Shown here: one piece after another, positions 37,531 through 48,255 of the stretch | Layout: each line of letters opens with the position of its first letter | Numbering within the stretch: position 1 is the first letter of the stretch | NCBI RefSeq assembly: GCF_042242105.1 | Contig: NC_092027.1 | Span: forward strand, 3,299,506 to 3,363,505 | Source of the DNA: Pempheris klunzingeri | Taxonomy: Eukaryota; Chordata; Actinopteri; Acropomatiformes; Pempheridae | Direction of reading: 5' to 3' | DNA: 64,000 nucleotides | The notes under the pieces: generated by a model | Told to the model about the DNA's origin: nothing | Seen by the model: the letters and a program-made list of their open reading frames with translations, nothing else | Database searches by the model: none | Position numbers and translations under genes: made by a program

Positions 37531-38821
37531 CAGACCGTCCCAAAGTGTCTCTCCTCCAGAAGTCTCCCTCCTCTCCAGTCACCTGCCACGCTACAGGTTT
37601 CTACCCTAACGCAGCCATGATGTTCTGGAGGAAAGATGGAGAGGAGCATCATGAGGGCGTGACCCTCGGAGAGATCCTCCCCAACAACGATGGATCCTTC
37701 CAGACGAGCGTCGACCTGAAAGCACCAGGAGCATCTGAAGACTGGGGGAGCTACGAATGTGTGTTTCAGCTCTCTGGTTTGAAGGACAACATCATCACCA
37801 AACTGGACAAAGCAGTGATCAGGACCAACGAAGGTAAGACTGAGAGTAAAGGGTGCTGATTGGGACTGTTGGGACCAATTTAGATGAATTCATCTTCCAA
37901 AAACTAATAGTGATTATTAATTACACCAGCTCAGAATAATATAGAACAAAGCCAATAATGAAACCTGCAAAACCTGCTTTTATTCCATTGAAGTGTTTAA
38001 GTTACATGTTTTATTTGTTTATGATGTATTCATTCATTCATTTAAGGGTCAGTGTCTTTCAAGTCCAACACACTGGGGGTTTAATATGTCTTTAGAGACA
38101 CACATGTCTGTGTGAATAGATCATTGGATGGATGTACTTCTGTTCTAACCTGCTTCATCTGTGCTGGTCCTCATTTTTTGTTCCTGTTCAACAGAGAAGC
38201 CCACTGACATGACCACCCCCATTTCTGCTGCTGTGGCTGTTCTCGCTCTCCTCCTCATCGCTGCCACTGGATTCATCATTTACAAAAGGATGCAAGCTGA
38301 GAGAGGTAGGCAAAGATTAGCTCATTAATTGACCTTAATTTAGTCTTTAAGTCAATTCTGACACATCCGTTTCTCCACTCCACAACTTGAAGCGCTGTAA
38401 GAGCCTGAGAGTCATGATAATATGACAACACCATGATGAGGTGGGAGAGATGTGCTAAGAAAAGAAGCAAAGGTTGAAACAGAAGGGTAAATAATGTATT
38501 TATTTAGAAATGCACTTTTCAGTTTGACAGAGTAGAAGAGACAATCACTGTTAACAAAAGATATTCTGGCTCTTACAACTGTTCTACTGAAATCATGTGT
38601 CTTGTTTTGCAGCTAAATGCCTGCAAATAAAAACCTACTTTTATTTCATTTCAGCTGATCTGACTCACACTTTATGATGCAAATTAAAAAAGAGTTTTAA
38701 ACTCAAGACTGTAGTCTATATTTACTGTCTGTAAAAGTTTGTTTCTGACCTTACAGCTCCTGACAGCAGCACTGAGCTCTCTGAAGATGAACCCAGACAT
38801 CTGATGGATGAACACACTTAG
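33314..38821 (+). CDS. MHC class I heavy chain, gene 5 (chimeric)
   Basis: Exons: leader A 33314-33362 ([16 protein letters not shown]), alpha1 36206-36472, alpha2 37109-37387, alpha3 37534-37833, TM 38195-38305, last exon 38757-38821; 356 residues. Alpha1 has KYFLTESSG (Tyr7), YCDSN, QECLNSH and sequon NKT. Alpha2 has Cys101, Thr143 and Trp147, but Phe for Cys164 (TEHFPEW) and Ile for Tyr171. Alpha3 has the LKAPGASEDWGS version. TM and tail are of the gene 3/7 type with an intact donor (GAGGTAGG) to the tail ending SEDEPRHLMDEHT. Intron 1 has lost the segment with leader B; a TTAGGGTTAGGG tract marks the joint at 34821-34832. Poly(A) candidate 38843-38848. Closest to gene 4 overall. Confidence 0.88.
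33434..33447 (+). promoter_or_regulatory. ISRE in intron 1 of gene 5
   Basis: AGTTTCACTTTCAC, perfect consensus match, 72 bases past the leader exon; same site as in genes 1, 6 and 8. Confidence 0.55.
34821..34832 (+). repeat. telomere-like TTAGGGTTAGGG at a deletion joint (gene 5)
   Basis: In gene 4 and the gene 2 flank, CCTGAGAGTT continues into CATCTTAACTG. Here it continues into AGGGTTAGGGTCAGTTTCAC, skipping about 0.8 kb that holds leader B. The same joint occurs in gene 8 at 58975-58986. Confidence 0.7.
37466..37528 (+). repeat. (CT)n microsatellite in the alpha3 acceptor tract of gene 5
   Basis: CT run longer than that of gene 4, forming the polypyrimidine tract right before the alpha3 exon at 37534. 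Confidence 0.9.
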
Positions 38822-39339
38822 TGACTCACTTCATGAGGGAAAAATAAAAAATACTTCATACTGGTAAAAACACTTTAGTAGGAATAATATACATGTGCTT
38901 GATATGTATATGTTAAAATTCAGTACAAATATAGAGCTGATGTTTTAGATCATTTTATAAAAGACTGTTTTGTGATCAGATGTTTTCATGAACCTTTATT
39001 TTAAGATTCATTTACATTGATGCAATAATGTGTTTCCTATTCATGTTTCAAAGCACAGTAAATGAAATGTTAATGAAATGTTTTGATAATAACAATGAAT
39101 ATATAATGTTCACATGAAGGTGCCCATGAAGCCAGTTGGGCCAGCTAGCGTTCTTTATCCTGAGTAGATGTAGTGTAGATAATATAAGGCTTCGGGGTCA
39201 GAGGGCTCGGTAGATCTATGACGGTGCAGCCTGATACCAACTGCAGGGCCTGATGGGTCAAAGCATCATTTGGCATCGATTCTGGGTTTGTATTGGAATA
39301 TATATATATACATATATCTCTTTTTCTATTTTTCTATTT

Positions 39340-39435
39340 CTATTTATGTCTTGTGGTCTGTTATATAGGAGAGGTCAGACGAAATCTCATTGTACTTTGC
39401 TGTATGATGACAATAAGTCTGATTCTGACTCTGAT
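39340..39435 (+). repeat. LINE 3'-tail relic in 3' flank of gene 5
   Basis: Ends GACAATAAGTCTGATTCTGA, the typical short-repeat ending of a non-LTR element. Duplicate at 53308-53404; a more worn copy lies at 32215-32296. Confidence 0.5.
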
Positions 39436-41033
39436 GTACTGTTATGCTTCTCAATAAAGTCCCAACGTTCAAAGGTTTGTCTCTTTTTGCAAGTCCACAT
39501 ACTCATCAGTGACGGTAGTTGGAGTAACATGAATATTACCTGAGATCGATATCAGCGTCTGAGCAAAGTTAGCTGCCAGATAAGGTCAGCTGCACACAGA
39601 TTCTTGTTGGTCTGTTATCTCAGTACAGGAGAGTTTAACAACCTACTTACTATTTGCAAAAACAATTTTTTTTGTTTTTCTTTAATTGATAGGTCAGTTA
39701 AGATGAATTTTGAGTCTTTTTCTGATGAGATGTGTTGTATTGAAGATCTTAAGTTGCTGGTGTTTTCTTAAGCTACAGTGTGTTCAGCCCTCTGGATATC
39801 ATACAAATGGATCCAAGTGGACTCTGACCTGATGTATGAATCCTCACAAGAGAGGCATTTGTTTTTTAATGTGAAAATACAGATGAATTAATCAGCATCA
39901 CATTTTGCTGTTGCCATTTGTTTGGGTCTGCTCGGGTCAACGGCATCTTAGCTTGGGTCTAATAATCCCAGAAGGGATCATGCAAAGTAAACCCATCATA
40001 AAGGTGAGTAGACTTTTCAGCAACAACACCAGACTAATACTATCAAACGCCTTCAGCATTTCACAGCAAGTGTCCACACCTCTATCACTCTGGCTCTGAG
40101 CAGCACAAAGGACACGTTTAGAAAGAAAGTGAAACAAATAATGAAGCAGAAAACTGAGACTCTGAGAACAACATACATGATGAAACGTGCAGATTCCCAG
40201 TAGTCAGCAGGGCTGGAGGTTACCACACATGAACTTTACTAGCAACACACAACAATACTAGAACTCTCTTACAGTATACTGTACAGAACTCATGTCTGTA
40301 GAGTGATTAGAGTACTAGAGTACTGTTTACTGTTTATTCCTGAATCTAAAGAGTTTAAACTTTATCAGTCAAACTTTGGTGGAAGTCTGATGATAAAGCT
40401 AACGTCAGGTTGTGAAAACAAAGAACACTACAATTGGACACCACCTGTGATTGGAAAACACTATGACTGATAAGTTGGACCGTTTGAGTTAGAATAGTTT
40501 TTTAAAAAACTCTGACTTCCATATGAAGGAACTAGAAGTGCTAAAATGTTTTAGGACTCATTCCTGCAGCACTCTACACACTGCTGGTGGAGCTACCACA
40601 CAATGACAAATGTCTGCTGCCTATCCACTTGATGTGAGCACACACACTTTATCTGTTCTCCCACACTGACGTCCTGATGCCAGTTTATCCAACTGACAGC
40701 TGCTGGGAGTGATGCCTCACACAGTCTGTGTGTCCTTCCTTATGTAACCACTAGACGGCAACATAACCCTGAAAGGTCTCCACAGTGAGAGAAGTTACCA
40801 GAGACTCAAGCTGATTCTGCATTTTCACACCTCCAGCATTTCAGAGTGACTTCTGCAAATGTTGTACACTGTCAGTGACGTCGTGATGATGTTTTATGAG
40901 AAGGAGGTCAAGCAGAGACATGACCACAAAACACATTTATTTCATTTTAATTAAGGACAAATGTTGCATCTATCAAAGGAATATCTTGTTCACATCTTTA
41001 CCACCACAACTCCCTCTGGAGTCTCTAGAAAAT

Positions 41034-41400
41034 CTGGATCAGCTTTATTCACCACGTATGTGTAGGGAGGAGGAACTTCGCTGCGGTTTTTCCGGAGCTT
41101 TCATGGACTTGTGCAGAAACAGGCAAACAGGAAAACATGGACAACAAAGCTGAATAAAGTAAATATGAGCAAAAACACTAACAGGGTTATCACACAGAGA
41201 CTGTCTGTGACCCTGTATGACAGATTCAAGTGTCCACCTGCGTGGGTAGAAAGTGTTCTTGGTTGTTTTGGCGTGCCGGGCCACAGGGGAGAAGTTGGAA
41301 CAGGTTGTGATGGGTCTGCACCAATGTTTCCTGCTCGTTTCCTGACTCTGGACCTGTGTAAGTCCTGGATGGAGGGCAGGTCTGCAGTCCTGACAGTCTG
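41034..41400 (-). repeat. LINE 3' end fragment, minus strand (copy 1)
   Basis: On minus it reads RTADLPSIQDLHRSRVRKRA, which I recognise as the C-terminal tail of teleost L2/Rex1-type reverse transcriptase proteins. A 3' UTR ending GTGAATAAAGCTGATCC follows. Only the last part of the ORF remains and the frame ends in unrelated sequence. An exact-looking copy is at 55002-55368. Confidence 0.6.
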
Positions 41401-41599
41401 TTGTCCAGTTTTTATCAGATGACTTCTGTCCCTAATAGTGCAGAAAAAATAGTAATTTAGCAAGTCTTTCTCCTTTCCAACAAAACACACATCCTTCACT
41501 ATTGTAATCAAAGAGAAAGAGAGCCACAGTCGTTCTGCACTGTAGATTAATGGCCAATGTACTGCCTGAGAGTTATTAGGCACAGCAAGGCTTGTTGCT

Positions 41600-41782
41600 A
41601 CTTTGCTAAAGAAGCAAAGGTTGAAACAGAAGGGTAAATAATGTATTTATTTAGAAATGTACTTTTCAGTTTGACACAGTAGAAGAGACAATCACTGTTA
41701 ACAAAAGATATTCTGGCTCTTACAACTGTTCTACTGAAATCATGTGTCTTGTTTTGCAGCTAAATGCCTGCAAATAAAAACA
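41600..41782 (+). pseudogene. orphan class I 3' fragment (tail-exon region) before array 3
   Basis: GCAAAGGTTGAAACAGAAGG through TTTTGCAGCTAAATGCCTGC matches the DNA downstream of the TM exons of genes 3, 4, 5 and 7. There is no class I body next to it. Duplicate at 55568-55750. It then joins the same AACAGTGCAGCACC flank that follows gene 3, so it marks an old recombination joint. Confidence 0.65.
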
Positions 41783-42034
41783 GTGCAGCACCTTCATTAA
41801 CAGCAGCTTCCCTTGCTTGTCTTTCCTCCTCTAACTGAACTGATGGTGAACAGTACACACACTTGTCTGTGCAGGTTGTTTCTGGAGTCTGCCTGATATG
41901 AAACTTTAATTTAGCAAAGTCTGCACTCTGCCCTCCAACTATCAGTTATATTAAAATGTGTCCAGATTAAAAATACAACGTTTTCTGTCGCTCATGTTTC
42001 TCACCTGTCCTGCTGCAGTCTGACTGTAGCAGTG

Positions 42035-42883
42035 CTCTCTCTAGTCTCTCTCTAGTCTCCCTCTAGTCTCTCTCTAGTCTCTCTCTCTAGTCTCTCTCTA
42101 GTCTCTCTCTCTAGTCTCTCTCTAGTCTCTCTCTAGTCTCTCTCTTGTCTCTCTCTAGTCTCTCTCTCTAGTCTCTCTCTCTAGTCTCTCTCTAGTCTCT
42201 CTCTCTCTTGTCTCTCTCTAGTCTCTCTCTAGTCTCTCTCTCTAGTCTCTCTCTTGTCTCCCTCTTGTCTCTATCTTGTCTCTCTCTAGTCTCTCTCGTC
42301 TCTCTAGTCTCTCTCTCTTGTCTCCCTCTAGTCTCTCTCTAGTCTCTCTCTCTTGTCTCTCTCTAGTCTCTCTCTCTTGTCTCTCTCTAGTCTCTCTCTC
42401 TTGTCTCTCTTCTCTAGTCTCCCTCTAGTCTCTCTCTTCTCTCTCCCTCTTGTCTCTCTCTTCTCTCTCCCTCTTGTCTCCCTCTTGTCTCTCTCTAGTC
42501 TCTCTCTCTTGTCTCTCTCTAGTCTCTCTCTCTTGTCTCTCTTCTCTAGTCTCTCTCTAGTCTCTCTCTCTAGTCTCTCTCTCTTGTCTCTCTCTAGTCT
42601 CTCTCTCTTGTCTCTCTTCTCTAGTCTCTCTCTAGTCTCTCCCTCTAGTCTCTCTCTTCTCTCTCCCTCTTGTCTCTCTCTTCTCTCTCCCTCTTGTCTC
42701 CCTCTTGTCTCTCTCTAGTCTCTCTCTCTTGTCTCTCTCTTCTCTCTCCCTCTTGTCTCCCTCTTGTCTCTCTCTAGTCTCCCTCTTGTCTCTCTCTAGT
42801 CTCTCCCTCTTGTCTCTCTCTAGTTTCTCTCTTGTCTCTCTCTAGTCTCTCTCTCTTGTCTCTCTCTAGTCTCTCTCTCTTGT
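42035..42883 (+). repeat. CT-rich minisatellite array 3 (849 bp)
   Basis: Same unit family as arrays 1, 2 and 4, ending about 75 bases before the promoter boxes of gene 6. It includes a TCTCTTCTCT sub-variant rare in the other arrays. Confidence 0.95.
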
Positions 42884-42957
42884 GCTCACTGCTCTGTGTG
42901 TCTGTAAAATCAGAGGCTTTGATTCTTGTGAACGAGTCGCTCTCGTGACTCATCCAG

Positions 42958-43023
42958 TGACGTCACTCCCTGGCCAATCAGTGGCCTGCAGTCTGGTGAC
43001 GTCACGTTGTCAGAACTATATAG
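42958..43023 (+). promoter_or_regulatory. class I promoter of gene 6: CRE-CCAAT-CRE-TATA
   Basis: TGACGTCA at 42958-42965, CCAATCAG at 42974-42981, TGACGTCA at 42997-43004 and TATATAG at 43017-43023. This is the only one of the four promoters with both CREs and the TATA-like box. Confidence 0.62.
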
Positions 43024-43158
43024 CTCGCTTGGAGCCCCTGCAGGACAGGTACTGACACAGTAGCTGGTATCAGGTACTATCACCTGGTGGAAACACAACA
43101 AAAGAGCGGCTCTAAGAAGCGGATCGTTCGTGACCGACGCATCACTACTAGAAACAAG

Positions 43159-46100
43159 ATGAAGAAGGCTTTTGTGCTGCTGGTCCTGAGTCACTTTGCA
43201 TCAACAGGTAAGATGTTACAACCTGTAAAAGTCGTTTTGTTTGGCCTCAATCCTGCGCCACACTCTCACAGGAGTTATAGTTTCACTTTCACTTTTTAGT
43301 CACACTGATCTCACAATAATGCCACTGACATTATTATTATTATTATTCTTATTATTAAAAGTCGATGCATGACAAAACTATGCACATATGTGCTTTAGTT
43401 TAATTGACTTTAATTAAACTCGTGATCGTGGTGCAGAAAACTTTTGTGGTTAAAGAAACCAACCTTGGCTGTTGCTTTTTTGATCAAACGCCCAATGCTG
43501 TCTTTTTAAAATGGCACCACCTATTTGTATTTGGGTGTAGCATAATCAAATGTCAGAACTGTATTACAGTAATTCCAACATATTGATTAAGGCTTCCTCA
43601 ACAATAATTACATCAATATGCAATTACAAAATGAGCAAATCTCAAATAAGAGGTGTACGCTATCATTTCCTGTCTATTAGAAATGATTGTGGACTGGCCA
43701 TCCTCATCACCAGCTACAACCAAACCAAAATACTAGTTATGGGAATGGATCCATATTCTTTTTCAGCCCGTAGTCATTTAAATACTTTACTGTACGTATA
43801 CATTCCCCACTATACAATTATAATATACATGGACAGAAATCCAAGAATAAGCATTTTTCATCAAATTCATATTGTCACATTTATGTATGTATTTTATAGG
43901 AGGACTAAAAGAGCTTGCACACTGTTCAAGGTAGAGACATACAACAAATTACATTTACTGCATTTATCCAGAACCACACTGTGTTCAACCACACTGCCAG
44001 AACATTTTCTTATCTTCACCTGTTCATTTTTTCCGCCTGTTAAAACCTGTTCCACCTGTTTGTTCTTGTGATGAGGATTTGATGAATCTATAGTGACAGA
44101 CACAGTGCACTGAAAAGACATAATTTCTTAGAAATGTGGAGATCTTGAGGAATAATTGACTAAATTCCACACTGCATTGGGAGGAAAGGAAATGCTGTAA
44201 CATAAAAGGTAAAGAAAAAGAACATTATTATTAGATTGTTTCTCTTTTGTCACAAAAAGAAATGCATTCACTAGTTATTTAATTATTAAATAAAAATAAT
44301 GTGCAATATGAACGGTCAGTATCAGGGTGTCAATGAAACAGACAGAAAAAGCAAAATGAACAGATACCATGCTCCCCCAGCCAAATGATAACAGAGATAA
44401 GATGTGCTGGTAATCCTGGAGTCAGAAACTTCAATGGAATAAAACCAGGTTTTGCAGGTTTCATTACTGCCAAAATCTAAAATACTCAACAAACCACAGA
44501 CATACAGTCCCAATCAGCACCCTTTACTCTCAGTCTTGCCTTCGTTGGTCCTGATCACTGCTTTGTCCAGTTTGGTGACGATGTCGTCCTTCACACCAGA
44601 GAGCCGAAACACACAGTCGTACCTGCTCCAGTCTTCAGGTGTGACTGAAAGTTTGAGGTCGATGCTCGCCTGTAAGGATCCATCGTTGTTGGGGAGGAAA
44701 AAAAAATCTAATTCTGAAATAGATAAAAAGACCCAATTAAAGACGTGTGAAACGAGCTGAAAGATATCACATTGTTACGCACAGTGACTCACCTCCTTTG
44801 CAAGCATGTAGAAAAAAATCTAAATAATATAAATGATCCTCCATTTGTCACAACACAAAATTGTAATCCCTTTCTTTGTCCAGAAACATGTCAATGCAAC
44901 ATGACCATGAGAGAAGCTCCCTATTTATATATAATGTAATAGCACCCAAAAATGTCTCATCTAATTGAGGAGGGAAGAAAGTAACGTCAGACTGGAGTGA
45001 TATCACACTGGAAGTTCAGCCTGAAGAGGCTGTATGAACATCGGGTCACGTGTTGCTACCTGTTCTCAGCAGAGAGCTCTTGAGAAAGCCCAAATACTTC
45101 TTCAGCCACTGAGGAAAAATCTGAGTGAGGTATATCTCATGGTGTTTTAGTTCAGCTTTCTCAGCATCCCATCTGTGTTTGGTGATGACAGCCTGTGGGT
45201 TCGGGGCGATCCACGTCAACGTGTTCAGGTCAAATGCTATGAAGTCTTCTCCACCGTAACCAAACTGCATAAAAGCGTTAACGTCTCCAGTCTCATCATC
45301 CCACTCACAGCCATTCGTCCTCTGTATGATGTGGATGGCTGAGAGACAGAAACAGAGACTGTAATTAACAATGATGTACAGATGAGGTCTCCAGTGGAAA
45401 GTCTTGTGGTGTATTTATGATTCAAGAGCATTTAATCAGTGCACATTTTATTTCAAAGAGTGTTAAAACTTTTTTTTAATGATTTTGTTGTCTTTCATTC
45501 TGTACACACCAAACTGTATAAACTTTAGACACAAAGTCACACTAGTGTGTGTCGCCCCACAACTTAAGGTTTATGATAACCTTTGTTATATTCCTGCACA
45601 AAAAGGATGTGTTGTCAAAATATATAATTGAAAACACTATATACAAAAAATGAATCCCAGCACAGCAGTGTTTGCTCCCAGTGTGGCTAAAAAGTAAAAG
45701 TCCTGCATTAAAACAGCAGTCTGTTTGGAAAATATAGATAAACTTTCAAAAGTAAAGGTCCTCAAAGTAAAGAAGAATCAATCATATTCTATAAACTGAT
45801 GAAATGACATATGTAGTGTCTCCAGCTGTCACATTAGTGGAGAGCAGTAGTTCAGTGGACGTGATGACCCATCACACGCACAATGATGTAAAAAAAACCA
45901 AACTTTTTTGTCCCACAGTGAAACACTCCATGAAGTATGCCGTCACTGGATCCTCTGGAGTCCCGGACTTCCCAGAGTTTGTGGCTGTTGCGCTGGTTGA
46001 TGAAGTCCAGGTGGGCTACTGCGACAGCAACAGCAGGACAGCAGAATTCAAACAGGACTGGGTGAAGAAAATAGTAGTTGACGATCCACGTTTCATTGAG

Positions 46101-47974
46101 TGGCACTCTCGTGAGTGTTTAAACAGTCACTACTTCTTCAAACACTTCAGAGAGAGCTTAAAGCAGCGCTTAAACAAAACTGGAGGTACGGTATATAACA
46201 TGTAACATATCACTTTATGTGTGCACACACTCACAGTGCCTGTACATATGTGTTTTATTCATGTACATCTTGATCTGGACATGTAATCATTCACACACCT
46301 GACTCATGCACACGGCCACAATAAAATCATTTGGATCTGTGAGCTCAAATCATGTCATTGGTGCCTTTAATTCATGTGTTACTGCTACTATGATATCATT
46401 TTAGTGAACCACAGTTATTCCATTGGTCGTATCTTCTCTTAAGCTTTAACTTGTTATTTTCTTGAGCTTTTATTATCTTTTACATGCAATTTAATGTTGT
46501 TGTGCCTTCTGTCTGAAAGGTGCTACACAAATAAATGTGCCTTGCCTTTATCCTTAATGGAGCCTCCTTTCAGAGTCTTCCTCTGTTTTCTCAGTTTACA
46601 GTAGTACAAGGGTTAAGATAGTAGTAGAGTGTCAATTATATACAAAGATAACCAGCAATGGGAAGAGGGTCGATGTTCTGTTTTTGTTGTTTCTTGTATA
46701 GTTTAATCATTGGTACAATAAAATCAAACTTGTGAAGTTATGTAAAGCGTGTGGTGTGATATCAGCCACTAATAACTGACTCTCACTCTGACGTAGTGCA
46801 GTCTCTGTCTCTCCCTCCTCAGATATCAGCATTGTCCAGCAGATGGGCGGCTGCGAATGGGACGATGAAACCGGAGAGGTTGTCACTTTCAATCAGTATA
46901 GTTATGATGGAGAAGACTTCATAGCTCTGGACCTGAAGACAATGACTTGGATTGCTCCAAAACCAGAGGCCGTCCTCACCAAACACAAGTGGGACAGAGA
47001 CAGGGCTCGATTGAACTTCAATAAAATCGACCTCACTGAGCACTTTCCTGAGTGGCTGAAGAAGGGTTTGGACTATGGGAAGAGCTTTCTGCTGAAAACA
47101 GGTAGAGTAACAATACAATGAATATGAACCACATGTAGAGATACACTGTATGTAATTCATTGTCTCTCTCCCCACAGACCTTCCCGAAGTGTCTCTCCTC
47201 CAGAAGTCTCCCTCCTCTCCAGTCACCTGCCACGCTACAGGTTTCTACCCTAACGCAGCCATGATGTTCTGGAGGAAAGGTGGAGAGGAGCATCATGAGG
47301 GCGTGACCCTCGGAGAGATCCTCCCCAACAACGATGGATCCTTCCAGACGAGTGCTGACCTCAAACTTTCATCAGTCACACCTGAAGACTGGAGCAGGTA
47401 CGACTGTGTGTTTCGGCTCTCTGGTGTGAAGGACGACATCGTCACCAAACTGGACAAAGCAGTGATCAGGACCAACTGGGGTAAGACAGGAATCTGGACT
47501 TCACAGTGACTGTGTATTAAACAGAGATAACGTCTGTGCAGTTAACACTGAGATCTTCTTTATAGGCCTATACTGTTAGTCCTGTGTTAGCGATATGAAG
47601 CGTTTACATCAGCACAGGGGTAACAAATGCAAGTATTAAAGGAAACCAAAACTGCTTCTGTGCTCACTTAAATACATTTTGTTCCACACCTGCTTTTTCA
47701 CATCATTATCTCCATGTAGTTGAACTATAAGTGGCTCCAATATCAGGTCCATGCAGTATTATAGTGTTCATGTTTTGTTTTGCCTCCAGTTTCTCCCTCT
47801 GAGCTTTCTGCTGGTCCTGTCATCGGAGTTGTTGTAGGACTACTGCTCCTCCTGGCACTCTGCATCGCAGGACTCTTCAACTGGAAAAGGAACAACCATG
47901 GCAACGGAGAAAGATGCTTCTGCTCGTCACGAAGCCATTTTCATTCCACTGTCTCAGCACAGATGTCAGACTAG
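43159..47974 (+). CDS. MHC class I heavy chain, gene 6 (inverted class I fragment in intron 1)
   Basis: Exons: leader A 43159-43207 (MKKAFVLLVLSHFAST), alpha1 45919-46185, alpha2 46823-47101, alpha3 47178-47480, TM and tail 47790-47974; 360 residues, all in phase. Alpha1 has Tyr7 (KYAVTGSSG), YCDSNSR, RECLNSH and sequon NKT. Alpha2 has Cys101, but Phe for Cys164 (TEHFPEW), Gly for Tyr171 (KKGL), and Asp in place of the usual Tyr in the helix (KIDLTEHF, against KIYLTEHF in genes 4 and 5). Alpha3 carries [13 protein letters not shown] and the TM is the gene 2 type with the CFC tail; poly(A) candidate 48820-48825. Intron 1 (2.7 kb) contains about 1.26 kb of gene-3/7-type sequence in reverse, which a correct transcript must splice out. 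From alpha1 on it is the twin of gene 2, but with leader A and a full promoter. Confidence 0.85.
43279..43292 (+). promoter_or_regulatory. ISRE in intron 1 of gene 6
   Basis: AGTTTCACTTTCAC, perfect consensus match, 72 bases past the leader exon, as in genes 5 and 8. Confidence 0.55.
44424..45685 (-). pseudogene. inverted partial class I gene (gene 3/7 type) in intron 1 of gene 6
   Basis: Reverse complement of the stretch from the alpha1-alpha2 intron to the alpha3-TM intron of a gene 3/7-type gene (like 50476-51977). It holds an intact alpha2 exon at 45060-45338 (minus) and the 3' half of alpha3 at 44540-44698. The 5' half of alpha3 and part of the intron before it are gone. The alpha3 donor reads GCAAGA instead of GTAAGA. 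It replaces the part of intron 1 that in gene 5 runs from about 34556 to 35778. No leader, alpha1 or TM is present, so it cannot make a class I chain. Confidence 0.88.
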
Positions 47975-48255
47975 GAGATCCATCCATCCATTCTCTATAC
48001 CGCTTATCCGTAAGGGTCGCAGGGGAGCCAATCCCAGCTGACTTCGGGTGAAAGGCGGGGTGCACCCTGGACTGGTCGCCAGCCAATCACAGGGCCAACA
48101 CATAGAGACAGACAAACACTCACTCTCACATCTACGGGCAATTTAGAGTCACCAATTAACCTAATGTGCATGTCTTTGGATTGTGGGAGGAAGCCGGAGT
48201 ACCCGGAGAGAACCCACGCTAGCATGGGGAGACCAGGATACAGTACTGGCATTTA
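47975..48255 (+). repeat. teleost LINE/SINE-type 3' tail repeat (RTE-like) in gene 6 3' UTR
   Basis: Duplicate of 19933-20213, at the same place directly after the stop codon. Confidence 0.5.

Larger units (their letters stand above)
38300..44420 (+). repeat. segmental duplication copy C (gene 5 tail to gene 6 intron 1)
   Basis: Matches 52290-58710. The offset is 13968 up to the minisatellite (last tail exon and the minus-strand LINE relic) and 14393 after it (leaders of genes 6 and 8). The jump of 425 equals the difference in array length within a couple of bases. Confidence 0.85.

Noticed and set aside
41101-41583. 160-codon minus-strand frame, present twice (also 55069-55551)
   Set aside because: Its middle part is the C-terminal tail of a LINE reverse transcriptase, and both ends are unrelated DNA. 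It is a LINE relic copied with the segment, not a host gene.
42353-42718. Long Ser/Leu open frames in the CT arrays
   Set aside because: They are by-products of a pyrimidine repeat with few stop codons; the frame content follows the repeat unit and changes with array length.
45046-45431. A separate minus-strand class I gene in gene 6 intron 1
   Set aside because: Only alpha2 and half of alpha3 are present; there is no leader, alpha1 or TM on that strand, so I list it as an inverted fragment.
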